This document shows, piece by piece, positions 56,501 to 64,000 of a stretch of DNA of 64,000 nt. Made by a program: the position numbers and the translations under genes. The DNA lies in assembly GCF_003148385.1 (NCBI RefSeq), contig NZ_CP029463.1:1302001-1366000 (forward strand). Direction: 5' to 3'. Below the pieces are notes generated by a model. That model worked only from the letters and a program-made list of their open reading frames with translations, did not search any database and was not told the DNA's origin. Every line of letters begins with the position of its first letter. The stretch's first letter is position 1. This DNA is from Flavobacterium sediminis (lineage in GTDB: Bacteria; Bacteroidota; Bacteroidia; Flavobacteriales; Flavobacteriaceae).

Positions 56501-56667
56501 ACTTCGGCACTGGCTCCCTGATAACTAGCCGATACCGTAACTGTTGGCGGTGCAATTTCCGGATATTGAGATACCGGAAGAGTGATAAGCCCCAGGATTC
56601 CCAAAATCACGATGATAATAGAAATCACCGTTGACAACACGGGTCTGTCAATAAATTTTCTTAACAT
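53548..56667 (-). CDS. RND multidrug efflux permease (AcrB/HAE1 family)
   Basis: 1039 residues, full length. Twelve predicted membrane segments with two large periplasmic loops. Proton-relay Asp residues lie in VGIVVDDAIVVVEAV (helix 4), and the helix-10 region is IFVYFLLSAQYES. Family motifs GQKDYSMRIWLKPD, FISGSAGVFYKQFGLT and IGLLAKNAILIVEFA are clear. It exports hydrophobic compounds with proton antiport as the inner-membrane part of a tripartite pump. The adaptor gene ends 31 bases upstream. Confidence 0.95.
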   Translation of the reverse strand: MLRKFIDRPVLSTVISIIIVILGILGLITLPVSQYPEIAPPTVTVSASYQGASAEVVMNSVVIPLEEQINGVEDMTYMTSTSSNDGSATINIYFKLGTNPDMAAVNVQNRVSRATPLLPQEVTRAGVTTAKRQSDNILIFGLYSANETYDMTFLQNYANINIIPKLKRVTGVGEAMVFGQKDYSMRIWLKPDVMASHSLVPADVMNLLSEQNIEAAPGQFGEDSDQSFQYTLKYKGRLQSIKEFEQIVVKSTENGEVLRLGDIARVELGAQNYASNTLINGHQAVAVAIAQTAGSNAQEVIEGCLKVLEQSEVSFPKGVEYASLVNANDFLEESISKVLHTLIEAFILVFIVVFVFLQDWRSTLIPAISVPVAIVGTFFFLNLFGFTINMLTLFALVLAVGIVVDDAIVVVEAVHAKMEAGEHNPKKAAHSAMDEISGAIISITLVMSAVFIPVSFISGSAGVFYKQFGLTLAVSIVLSAINALTLSPALCAIFLKPHDEHENSKKGLLKRFYTAFNVAFDSTTSKYKRSVEFFLNRKWLAFFGIIVFAGIFVFLMNITPKSFVPNEDTGTIMSDVSLPPSTSLERTEAVLLQIENAVKDIPEIERVLRISGRSLISGTGSNYGMIIVNLKPWAERKEVNQEINAVVGELFKRTATIKDARVIFFARPTLTGFGFSSGFEFQLQDQKGGTIQELNTIKDKFLGALNSRPEIKYATTSFSPNYPQYQIDLNVPAIKKSGLTVSDVLGTMQGYYGGVYASNFNKFGKQYRVMYQAEPEYRSDPESLNKVMVRTASGVMAPISQFIDLKKVFGPQVINRFNLFTSVNINGAPADGFSSGDAINAIEEVAQQTLPIGYGYEYSGMTREEINAGGQTVFIFLLCLIFVYFLLSAQYESYMLPFAVLLSLPVGLAGAFIFAYLFNVSNNIYLQITLIMLIGLLAKNAILIVEFAADARRKGMSISQAAVQGAVARLRPILMTSFAFILGLVPLMLAQGAGAVGNQSIGTGAIGGMLIGTIFGVLIIPVLFVVFQSLQEKVSSKNA

Positions 56668-56698
56668 AAAATAATATTTTCAAATATTGATTAGTCGA

Positions 56699-57805
56699 TT
56701 ATTTTTCAGTCGGATTTAATATGTCGTTCAATGGAACTACTTCCGGTTTAATAGGTGTCCCTTCTGTAATTAGTCCTACTCCTTCGATAAGAACTTTATC
56801 GTTTACATTTAAGCCTTTGTCTACTACAAAGAATTTTCCTCCGGGAACCGGACGCACTTCAACCGGTACCATTTTCACTTTGTTTTCCTTATCAACTACT
56901 AAAGCAATTGTTTTATCTTGCATTTCCATAGTAGCGCTTTGAGGAATAAGAATTACATCTTTTAAATCTGTCGGAATTGTTACAGTTCCTGTTCCTCCTG
57001 AACGTAATATCTTTTCCGGATTAGGAAAACCGGCTCTCACATTAAACGAACCTGTTTCCGGGTTAGCTAAACCACTAAAAGTTTCTACTTTTCCTTTTTG
57101 ACTGTATTCTATCCCATTACTTAAGATCAGGCTTACAGCCGGCATTTTAGCAATTTTATCCTGAAATGTTTTTCCTTCGGAATTCATTACCATATCCAAT
57201 TGCTGCTTTTCACTTACTGAGAAATAAGCATATACTTTAGTGATATCAGAAACACGGGTTAGCGGTTGATCTGTCTGACTGTTTACATACGTTCCTAATC
57301 GATACGGGATTGTACCTACAACTCCGTTAACCGGACTTGTTATAGTAGCATATCCGATATTTGCAATTACACTTTGATAAGTGCTTTTTGCGCTTGCAAG
57401 ATTTGCTTTAGCTGTTTCTAATTGTACTTTACTAATGATGTTTCTTTCCACTAACGGAACTAAACGATCCACTTCAACCTGAGCAGCATCTACTTTTGCT
57501 TTTGCTGCTGCTGCGTCTTGGGATACAGATTGGGTTTCTAATTTAAAAAGAACTTGTCCTTTTTTTACTTCCTGTCCTTCATCAACAAAGATTTTTTGAA
57601 TATAACCGTCAACCTTAGGACGGATGTCAATATCCATGACCCCTTCAAGGGTAGCCGGATATTCTGCCTGCAATGTTGTATTGGTTTTAGCAATTTGCAC
57701 AACTTTATAAGGCATTACTGGTTTCGCTTGTTGCTGTTGTTCTTTTTTACACGAAACAAAAAGAACACTAACAAACACTACGGCTGAAACAAACTTCTTT
57801 TTCAT
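56699..57805 (-). CDS. Efflux RND periplasmic adaptor (AcrA/MexA family)
   Basis: 368 residues from the ATG at 57805 (MKKKFVSAVVFVSV); the earlier in-frame TTG at 57814 is less likely. Lipoprotein signal ends SCKKEQ. The lipoyl/hairpin part (about 45-175, IQKIFVDEGQEVKKGQVLFK to SPVNGVVGTIPYRLGT), the beta-barrel (about 180-265) and the membrane-proximal domain follow. It bridges the permease and the TolC channel. First structural gene of the operon after its regulator. Confidence 0.94.
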   Translation of the reverse strand: MKKKFVSAVVFVSVLFVSCKKEQQQQAKPVMPYKVVQIAKTNTTLQAEYPATLEGVMDIDIRPKVDGYIQKIFVDEGQEVKKGQVLFKLETQSVSQDAAAAKAKVDAAQVEVDRLVPLVERNIISKVQLETAKANLASAKSTYQSVIANIGYATITSPVNGVVGTIPYRLGTYVNSQTDQPLTRVSDITKVYAYFSVSEKQQLDMVMNSEGKTFQDKIAKMPAVSLILSNGIEYSQKGKVETFSGLANPETGSFNVRAGFPNPEKILRSGGTGTVTIPTDLKDVILIPQSATMEMQDKTIALVVDKENKVKMVPVEVRPVPGGKFFVVDKGLNVNDKVLIEGVGLITEGTPIKPEVVPLNDILNPTEK

Positions 57806-57830
57806 AAAATTCAACTATAAAATAAATGGG

Positions 57831-58316
57831 TTATTTGGTTTCTAATTCTTCTATTTTCTTGATGGAATCCTGAAGCAGCACTTCAAAATTATTGACGTAT
57901 TCACGATAGATCTCCAGACTTTTCTCTTCCATAACCGTCAAAGGTTTTCTTTTGTACTTTTCTTCGTAACTACTGATTCTTTTTATTATATTTTGTTCTG
58001 ACTTTATAAAAACCAGATGGTTTTTAATTCTATCGGCTAGGCTGGCAGGTTTAAAAAACTTTTTACGATCTCCGCAAATTGTATAATAGATGATTTTTTC
58101 TAGTTTAAGTAACAGATTAATGTTTGTTGAGACCGAACTTTTACTTGCCCCTGTAATACACACCAAATCTTCAAAACTCAGGTCTTTTTCTCTGGAGTTC
58201 AGAATTAAAGTAGCCAAGATTCTGGCTGCTAAAGGTGGCAACATGTGAAATTTTTCAAAATGTACCCCAAACATTTCTATTAATTCTTCTTTTTCCTTTT
58301 CTGCATTATTATCCAT
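57831..58316 (-). CDS. GbsR/MarR-family transcriptional regulator
   Basis: 161 residues. Winged helix-turn-helix in the middle (about 35-100, LSFEDLVCITGASKSSVSTNINLLLKLEKI), flanked by helices that would form the dimer. It heads the efflux operon, 25 bases from the adaptor gene, so it is the likely local repressor. The 20-base palindrome at 58356-58375 in its own promoter is the obvious binding site. Confidence 0.88.
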   Translation of the reverse strand: MDNNAEKEKEELIEMFGVHFEKFHMLPPLAARILATLILNSREKDLSFEDLVCITGASKSSVSTNINLLLKLEKIIYYTICGDRKKFFKPASLADRIKNHLVFIKSEQNIIKRISSYEEKYKRKPLTVMEEKSLEIYREYVNNFEVLLQDSIKKIEELETK

Positions 58317-58332
58317 AATTACAATTTTGACG

Positions 58333-58340
58333 CAAAAATA
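58333..58340 (-). promoter_or_regulatory. Promoter -7 box for the efflux operon
   Basis: TATTTTTG on the minus strand, 17 bases upstream of the regulator ATG. The usual -33 region is occupied by the palindrome. Confidence 0.55.
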
Positions 58341-58355
58341 ATTAATAGTTCGGTT

Positions 58356-58375
58356 AGTTCGGTTGCAACCGAACT
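58356..58375. promoter_or_regulatory. Palindromic operator of the efflux operon
   Basis: AGTTCGGTTGCAACCGAACT is a perfect 20-base palindrome, preceded by an extra half-site (GTTCGGTTA, about 58348-58356). It sits 16-35 bases upstream of the -7 box, so a bound regulator would block RNA polymerase. Confidence 0.75.
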
Positions 58376-58426
58376 TAAAGTTTTGTTAAATTTACTTAAA
58401 GAAAAAAGTCAGGCAAAATACCTGAC

Positions 58427-58884
58427 TTACTCTATGATCTCTAGGTTTACAATTAAGAAACCTGCTCTTTTACTATCTGCTATTACACTAAAGGCTTTTT
58501 TGGTGAGGTCTATTTCCCTACCCGAAACAAACGGCCCTCTGTCATTAATTACCACGATCACTGATTTATCGGTATCGGGATTAATCACTTTAACTTTTGT
58601 CCCGAATTTCAGTGTTCTATGTGCTGCAGTATATAATTTATTATCAAATAGTTGTCCGCTTGCTGTCTTTCTGCCATTGAATTTATCATGATAATAAGAC
58701 GCATGGACATTTGTTTTGTAGAATTTATTTCTTTTTAGTGAATCCTGTTGTACTGAATCACGCTTTATTTTATTAGAATCATCTGTTTCAGACGCTTTGA
58801 ATCCCAAACTCAATAAGCCCCTACTAACAGGAGAGCTATCAGGGAAAACCTAAAAAATCTATTATTCCATGAAAACAGATGCAT
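58427..58884 (-). pseudogene. RlpA-like double-psi beta-barrel protein, frameshifted in the signal peptide
   Basis: The main frame (TTG at 58813 onward) encodes 128 residues with the RlpA domain: ASYYHDKFNGRKTASGQLFD, LKFGTKVKVINPDT and VVINDRGPFVSGREIDLT. Its natural start is in another frame: an ATG at 58884 begins MHLFSWNNRFFRFSLIALLLVGAY and stops at 58812. Adding one base, most simply one G in the GGGG at 58818-58821, joins signal peptide to domain. RlpA proteins bind or cut denuded peptidoglycan at septa. It begins 6 bases after the preceding gene's stop. The break may be a sequencing error. Confidence 0.75.
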
Positions 58885-58890
58885 ACTATT

Positions 58891-59316
58891 TTAGCCTAAC
58901 CAGTTTGACCAAGGAATTCTTGATAGAATCAACAAGAACCCAATAGAATAAAACAGGGCTATTTTTTTAAACTTCCCGTTGTTGCTTTCTTCTCTTTTGT
59001 GCTTAGACCAACCGATTGTAACGAATGCTATAGCAATAACATTAATTAGCGGATGTTCTAAAGATGTAAGTCGCAAAGCAGAGTTTGACATTTGTCCGAA
59101 TGCGGATAATCCTAACGGAGAGATAAAATAAACAACAATTCCCAATACTAATTGTAAATGGGTAACAATAAGTGCAAATAAGGACAAACGCAGATCCTTA
59201 TCTTTAAAAAGTCTCTTACTTGCCAAACCTGCAATGGCGTTTATACTAGCTAAAAACAATAGTGCTAATACTACATAAGCAAAAATAGAATGGGCAGTTT
59301 GAACGGCTGTATACAT
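58891..59316 (-). CDS. Four-helix membrane protein
   Basis: 141 residues. Four predicted membrane segments (about 5-30, 43-68, 88-105, 116-137) with conserved-looking His in three of them (AHSIFAYVV, VTHLQLVLGIVV, LEHPLINVI). That pattern resembles small b-type cytochromes, but no family signature is certain and similar proteins carry unhelpful names. It has its own promoter and sits just upstream of the RlpA-like gene. Function unknown. Confidence 0.7.
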   Translation of the reverse strand: MYTAVQTAHSIFAYVVLALLFLASINAIAGLASKRLFKDKDLRLSLFALIVTHLQLVLGIVVYFISPLGLSAFGQMSNSALRLTSLEHPLINVIAIAFVTIGWSKHKREESNNGKFKKIALFYSIGFLLILSRIPWSNWLG

Positions 59317-59342
59317 ACTGATTAGTTTTATTTGTGTTTTTA

Positions 59343-59350
59343 CAAAGATA
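59343..59350 (-). promoter_or_regulatory. Promoter -7 box for the four-helix membrane protein gene
   Basis: TATCTTTG on the minus strand, 26 bases upstream of the ATG at 59316; a TTG lies 22 bases further up, inside the TonB-receptor terminator. Confidence 0.5.
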
Positions 59351-59358
59351 TAAAATTT

Positions 59359-59397
59359 AAAAAGCCCTTTAACAAAATTGCTAAAGGGCTTTTTTAT
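59359..59397 (-). terminator. Terminator of the TonB receptor gene
   Basis: AAAAGCCCTTTA and TAAAGGGCTTTTTT with a 10-base loop, 20 bases after the TonB receptor stop. Confidence 0.85.
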
Positions 59398-59416
59398 AAT
59401 TAAAACTAAACAGTCA

Positions 59417-62065
59417 TTAGAAATTGTAACGGATTGAGAAATTCCATGTTCTTCCTAAACCGAAATATCCTGCATTTGAAACATTAATTCCATTCCAAGT
59501 TTCATCTCCGGCTTGAACTTTGTTTGCTGTAGTTAATTCAGATAAATAAACTTCATTGAAAACGTTATTCATATTGAATCTGAAACCAACAGAGTTCTTT
59601 TTATCTTTCCCTACTAACATTTTATATGAAATACCTGCATCTACTAAATCATAAGACGGTAACTCTATATTTTCTTTTCTTGCAGAAACATTTGCATACA
59701 ATTTATCGTAATTTCTCCAATCAGCGTCAATTGAGAAACGTTCAAAGATTTCATATTTAGCACCTAACCCCAAGTTGTTTGAGCAGCATCACCTACTTTA
59801 CCTCCTTCAATATCAACTTTTGATTCATCTAATACATCTAAGCCTTCATTATATTTTCTTTGAACAGCATTTCCCCTGTACTCCCAGTTTCCAACTGATG
59901 CAAAACCTTTAACACTTAATGTTTTTATTGGTTTTAATGTGAAATCTACCTCAGCCCCTGTATGTAACTGCTCATCGTTTTGACTGGTTGTATAGATCAA
60001 ATCGCCTGTTGATACCGGTGTGGTTCCAATTGTTCCATCTGCCGTTAATACAGTAGAAGTTGTAGTTACACGATCTTTCCAAGATGTTCTGTAAACATTT
60101 AAATTAGCCGTAAAAATTGATGAAGTAAATGTATATCCTGCTTCTAACCCTAATATTTTTTCGTTTTCTGTTAAAGGATTAACTGCATTTGTATAGTTCA
60201 AATAGATATTATCATGATACGGTTGACGAGAATAATATCCTGCATTAACAAAAACTGTGTGTTGCCCTGTAATATTATAAGCTACACCACCTTTAGTATT
60301 GAAACCAAAGTTGTCTACTTTCTTAGCATCTTTATATTCCGGCAAATAATCATAACGGTCAAATCTTTGGTGCATTTGTTCAGATACTGATCCTTGGAAA
60401 AAGGCTGATACCTTTTCTGTAGCATACTCTACTTGTCCGAACACTCCTCCGTAAGAAATTCTCTCACTATAATCGTAATCAATTCTTTGGCTTTCCCTAC
60501 AGTATTAAACATTGCTTCCCATGGTCTTGCGATACCGTAATCTGTAACTGTATTTGAAACAATAGTACCGGTAGGTAAATCATTCTGTCCTTTTAAGTTT
60601 CTACTTTCGGTCCATGAATTTAAGCCTAAGAAATTTGCAACTTGTCTATAGTGTGTACCATAATAGGTTCTTAAGTCCATCCCTGCATTAAAAGAAAGGT
60701 TTTCATTAATTTTCTTTTTCAAATTAGTAACCATTCCGTACCACGCATGGTTGTTCATTGAAGCTCTGATAAGATAGTTTCCGTTTGAATACGATCCTTC
60801 TCCGTTTGCTGTAGCTAGGTTATTAGCATACATTGTGTCAAAATCAACTAAACCATCAGCTGTTCTTAATCTGGTTCCGTAATTACCGGTTCCACCACCT
60901 CTACCCCAAGAAGCATATAATACAGTTGATAACTGTGTTGTTTCATTAATATTGAAATCCCAGTTTAAATTAGCTACCGGTTTGTGGTAAAAGTTTGTTC
61001 TTTCAGATAAATACTGACCATTTAGGTATCCGTAGTTATTATTGTATTTTCTACCGTATTGTAAATATGTACTAATTGATTTAGTAAAATTCTGATCGTG
61101 GTATTGTGGTGCACCTGTCAATAAGAAGTTGAAATTGTGTTTATCACTTGGCTTATATCCTAAAGAGATAAAATAATTTTGTCCTTCCCCTCTGGTTCCC
61201 ATATTGTAACCGTCACCTTGCCAGTGAGACATCATTACACTGAATCCCCAACCTTTTTTAGACATTCCTGTGTTGTACCCTACAGTTGATTTGAAATAAT
61301 CACTATTTGCTACACCCATTGAAGCAAAACCACCTTGTTTCTTTTCGGTTGCTTTAGTAACAAAGTTTACTGTACCCCAACAGATGAAATAGCTAATTTT
61401 GAAGATCCTAAACCTCTTTGAATCTGGATTACATTAGCAATATCAGACATACCTGACCAGTTAGACCAGTACATTTTACCGTCTTCCATACCATTGATCG
61501 GTTGACCATTCAATAAGAAAGCTGTATTGTCTTGTTGAAATCCACGAACAGTCATTCTTGAATCACCATAACCACCTGATTGTCCTGCTACATATACCGA
61601 AGGTGTATTCACTAATGCCTGCGTTACGTCTGCAGTACCGATCTTAGCTTGAATTTCAGCTGCTTTAATTGTTGAAACGGCAATAGGTGTCTTTCTATCT
61701 TTAGCTAAGTCAATTACTCCGCTACCTACTACTACAACTCCTTCTAGTTGATTTTCATCAGGAGTTAAAGTAACGTTTCCTAAGTTAACTGTGTTTCCTG
61801 AAACTGTAAAAGAAATAACTTTAGACTCAAAACCTAAATAAGACACTACAATCTGTCCTGATTTTTCTGAAGTTGTAAATTCAAACTTACCATCAAAATC
61901 GGTAGTTGCACCATCTGTAGTTCCTTTAACTACAACATTAGCTCCTGCTAAAGGCTCGTTCAAATCGGCATCAACAATTACTCCGGTAACTGTTGCCTGA
62001 GAAAAAACCGTTAAGGAAGTCAAAAAGACAAATCCAAAAAGTAATTTTTTTGCAAAATCTCTCAT
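59417..62065 (-). pseudogene. TonB-dependent receptor with carboxypeptidase-like N-terminal domain, three frameshifts
   Basis: One gene split into four frames: 62065-61367, 61365-60429, about 60480-59764 and 59773-59417. Signal peptide (MRDFAKKLLFGFVFLTS, cleaved after FSQ), CarboxypepD_reg-like domain (about 25-105, GVIVDADLNEPLAGANVVVK), plug (about 115-230, ending SSKLAISSVGG once repaired) and beta-barrel to a C-terminal NFSIRYNF. Restoring one base near 61375-61378, 60480-60497 and 59768-59771 yields about 885 residues. The receptor would import a siderophore, cofactor or glycan with TonB energy; no SusD partner is nearby. Start at 62065 chosen because the upstream in-frame codon is not ATG. 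Confidence 0.85.
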
Positions 62066-62233
62066 TTCTTGTGTTTTATGTTTTTTTTTGCAAATTTCAA
62101 ACAACAGATTTTAACTAAGGTTAAGAAATTGTTAACAATAAAACACTTATAACAATCTTTCTAAAAACGAACTTTTTAACGTTTTTTTTAACAGATCACC
62201 GATAAAAATTCAAGCTTTTTTTAAAGTTCTTAT

Positions 62234-63874
62234 TTATTCCGACAGAAAATTGCGTAACAAGAACTCCGTTGACGGATCATGTGCATTAATTTTTTCTTGA
62301 TTTATCTCTTCTAAAATTGAATTTGCCAATTGTTTACCCAGTTCAACTCCCCATTGATCATAACTAAAAATATTCCAAATTACTCCTTGAACAAAGATCT
62401 TATGTTCGTATAGAGCAATTAATGACCCTAAGGTTTCCGGTGTTAAGGAATCAATTAAAATCGTATTGGTCGGTTTATTCCCGTCAAATACTTTAAAAGG
62501 TAATAAATAATCCGCAAAATCTCCGGTAATTCCCTGCTTTTCAAACTCTGCTTTCACCTGTTTCTCTGTTTTACCCATCAACAAAGCTTCTGTTTGTGCA
62601 AAAAAGTTGGACATCAATTTGTTGTGATGATCTGTATCTCCGTAAAGCGATTTTTTAAAACCGATAAAATCAGTCGGGATCAGTTTCGTACCTTGATGGA
62701 TCAATTGAAAGAAAGCATGTTGAGAATTAGTTCCCGGTTCGCCCCAAATGATAGTTCCGGTCTGATAATTTACCGGATTTCCATCTCTTCCGATGCTTTT
62801 TCCGTTACTTTCCATAATCCCCTGTTGAAGATAAGGTGCTAATTTTTGTAAATATTGGGTGTAAGGAATCAAAGCTTCCGTTTCAGCTCCGAAGAAATTA
62901 TTATACCAAACGCTTAATAAGGCTAAAACTACCGGTATATTTTGTGAAAACTCAGCCGTTTTAAAATGAGTGTCCATTTTATTAGCTCCTTTTAACAGTG
63001 TATCAAAATTATCATATCCTACACCTAAAGCTATGGATAGTCCCACCGCACTCCAAAGCGAAAATCTTCCTCCGACCCAGTCCCACATCGGAAAAATATT
63101 ATCTTCAGCAATACCAAAATCTGTTACTTTTTGAATATTGGTCGAAACGGCTACGAAATGTTTGGCAACATCTTCTTGTTTGGCAGATTGCAAGAACCAA
63201 CTTCTTATTGTCTCAGCATTAGACAATGTTTCCTGAGTCGTGAATGTTTTAGAAACAATAACAAAAAGAGTTGTTTCCGGATTGACTTTCTTTAAAACTT
63301 CCTGAACATGATCACCATCAACATTAGATACAAAATGAACATTTAAGTGATTTTTATAATATTGTAAAGCTTCAACCACCATAGCCGGTCCTAAATCAGA
63401 TCCGCCTATCCCTATATTCACTATATCCGTAAATGCTTTACCCGTAAAACCTTTTATACCTCCCGTTATCACTTTGTCGGAAAAAGTTTTAATTTTCTCT
63501 TTAACTGCAAAAACTTCCGGCATTACATTTACGCCATCAACTAAAACAACATCTTCTTTATTAGCTCGTAAAGCTGTATGAAGAACAGCTCTTTTTTCGG
63601 TCCGGTTAATTTTTTCACCTCCGAAATAGCTTTCAACAGCCTCTTTTAAACCTACTTCATTTGCCAAATCTAAAAGCAATGCCAATGTTTTTTCATTGAT
63701 CTTATTTTTAGAATAATCCACTAAAAACTTTTCCCATTTGATATGGAATTTTTCGGCACGTTTTGAATCTTCCTGAAACATTTCCTGCATAGAAACATTA
63801 TACATTTCAGTAAAATGTTCTCTGATGTTTTGCCATGCAACCGTACCTGACGGATTAATAGATTGTAAGCTCAT
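62234..63874 (-). CDS. pgi: Glucose-6-phosphate isomerase
   Basis: 546 residues, full length. SIS-fold enzyme with signatures [38 protein letters not shown] and the catalytic region [14 protein letters not shown], then [18 protein letters not shown]. It interconverts glucose-6-phosphate and fructose-6-phosphate. Its ATG overlaps the TAA of the preceding gene (TAATG), so it is translationally coupled to it. Confidence 0.96.
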   Translation of the reverse strand: MSLQSINPSGTVAWQNIREHFTEMYNVSMQEMFQEDSKRAEKFHIKWEKFLVDYSKNKINEKTLALLLDLANEVGLKEAVESYFGGEKINRTEKRAVLHTALRANKEDVVLVDGVNVMPEVFAVKEKIKTFSDKVITGGIKGFTGKAFTDIVNIGIGGSDLGPAMVVEALQYYKNHLNVHFVSNVDGDHVQEVLKKVNPETTLFVIVSKTFTTQETLSNAETIRSWFLQSAKQEDVAKHFVAVSTNIQKVTDFGIAEDNIFPMWDWVGGRFSLWSAVGLSIALGVGYDNFDTLLKGANKMDTHFKTAEFSQNIPVVLALLSVWYNNFFGAETEALIPYTQYLQKLAPYLQQGIMESNGKSIGRDGNPVNYQTGTIIWGEPGTNSQHAFFQLIHQGTKLIPTDFIGFKKSLYGDTDHHNKLMSNFFAQTEALLMGKTEKQVKAEFEKQGITGDFADYLLPFKVFDGNKPTNTILIDSLTPETLGSLIALYEHKIFVQGVIWNIFSYDQWGVELGKQLANSILEEINQEKINAHDPSTEFLLRNFLSE

Positions 63875-64000
63875 TATTCTTTAAATTTAACTTTTAAAAT
63901 GCTGTCTAATTCTTTTCTGAACGGTTTAATATATTCTATATATTTCAACCTGTCTTTTTCTGCCATAGGTTCTGCACTTGGCAATTGTACTTTAAAAGGA
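63874..64000 (-). CDS. C-terminal end of an unidentified protein upstream of pgi
   Basis: 42 codons from the window edge to the TAA at 63876-63874, ending [15 protein letters not shown]. Too little is present to name a family. Context suggests an envelope peptidase of the kind often found upstream of pgi in flavobacteria, but that is only an inference. It shares the TAATG junction with pgi. Confidence 0.6.
   Translation of the reverse strand, partial: PFKVQLPSAEPMAEKDRLKYIEYIKPFRKELDSILKVKFKE

Noticed and set aside
51228..58384. Efflux block as an acquired resistance island
   Set aside because: Base composition, promoters and codon use look like the rest of the window, with no integrase, insertion sequence or direct repeats at its edges.
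60429..61319. Fragments of the TonB receptor as separate genes
   Set aside because: They follow one another in order, lack their own starts and join into one family-length protein.

Overview
The window looks like a chromosomal segment of a flavobacterium (Bacteroidota, Flavobacteriaceae, near Flavobacterium). The evidence is low GC, repeated matches to the Bacteroidota promoter box TAnnTTTG (often with TTG or TTTG 17-20 bases upstream), weak or absent Shine-Dalgarno sequences, a secreted metallopeptidase with a type IX secretion tail, a SusC-like TonB receptor, an IPExxxVDY-family protein, viroplasmin-type RNase H and an OmpA protein with thrombospondin type 3 repeats. Nearly everything is housekeeping or ordinary accessory metabolism. 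I see no prophage, integrase, insertion sequence, CRISPR array, rRNA or tRNA gene, defence island or biosynthetic cluster.

Layout. 0-1.8 kb: succinate dehydrogenase sdhC and the start of sdhA (minus). 2-5.9 kb: aminopeptidase P, DinB-like protein, WYL regulator, alpha/beta hydrolase. 5.9-14.6 kb (minus): AddB-like and AddA-like repair nuclease/helicase, separated by an OmpA porin gene and kbl. 14.7-20.5 kb: superoxide dismutase, two repeated RNA-like elements, a PurF-like amidotransferase, PfkB kinase, a dead lipoprotein gene, RNase H, purN. 20.6-25.2 kb (plus): acpP, fabF, rnc, an IPExxxVDY protein, pyk. 25.7-30.7 kb (minus): M13 and M4 peptidases. 30.9-38.7 kb: SCO protein and then a metal block, with feoA, feoB, an outer-membrane-like protein and a 40-residue Cys-rich protein converging on a lipoprotein, an Nramp-Usp fusion and mntR. 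A divergent transporter-like gene has a DtxR-type operator on its promoter. 38.7-43.5 kb (plus): bacilliredoxin, plsC-like acyltransferase, acyl-ACP desaturase, HD hydrolase, PhoD phosphatase. 43.6-50.7 kb (minus): ppc, dprA, dinB, a frameshifted 'site-specific recombinase' membrane protein. 50.7-58.9 kb: CYTH protein, TetR regulator, RND efflux operon with its own GbsR/MarR-type regulator, RlpA-like protein. 58.9-64 kb (minus): membrane protein, TonB receptor, pgi and the end of another gene.

Three things stand out. (1) Two families of intergenic repeats, two copies each, read on the minus strand as a conserved block, then a perfect TAnnTTTG box, then a short stretch ending in a strong intrinsic terminator. 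They are candidates for multicopy small RNA genes or promoter-terminator cassettes. (2) Operator-like palindromes sit exactly on or beside the promoters of mntR/transporter, the efflux regulator and fabF. (3) Five single-base losses break three genes between 48.8 and 61.4 kb. At least four sit in or next to G runs, which suggests base-calling errors in the assembly or very recent gene decay.
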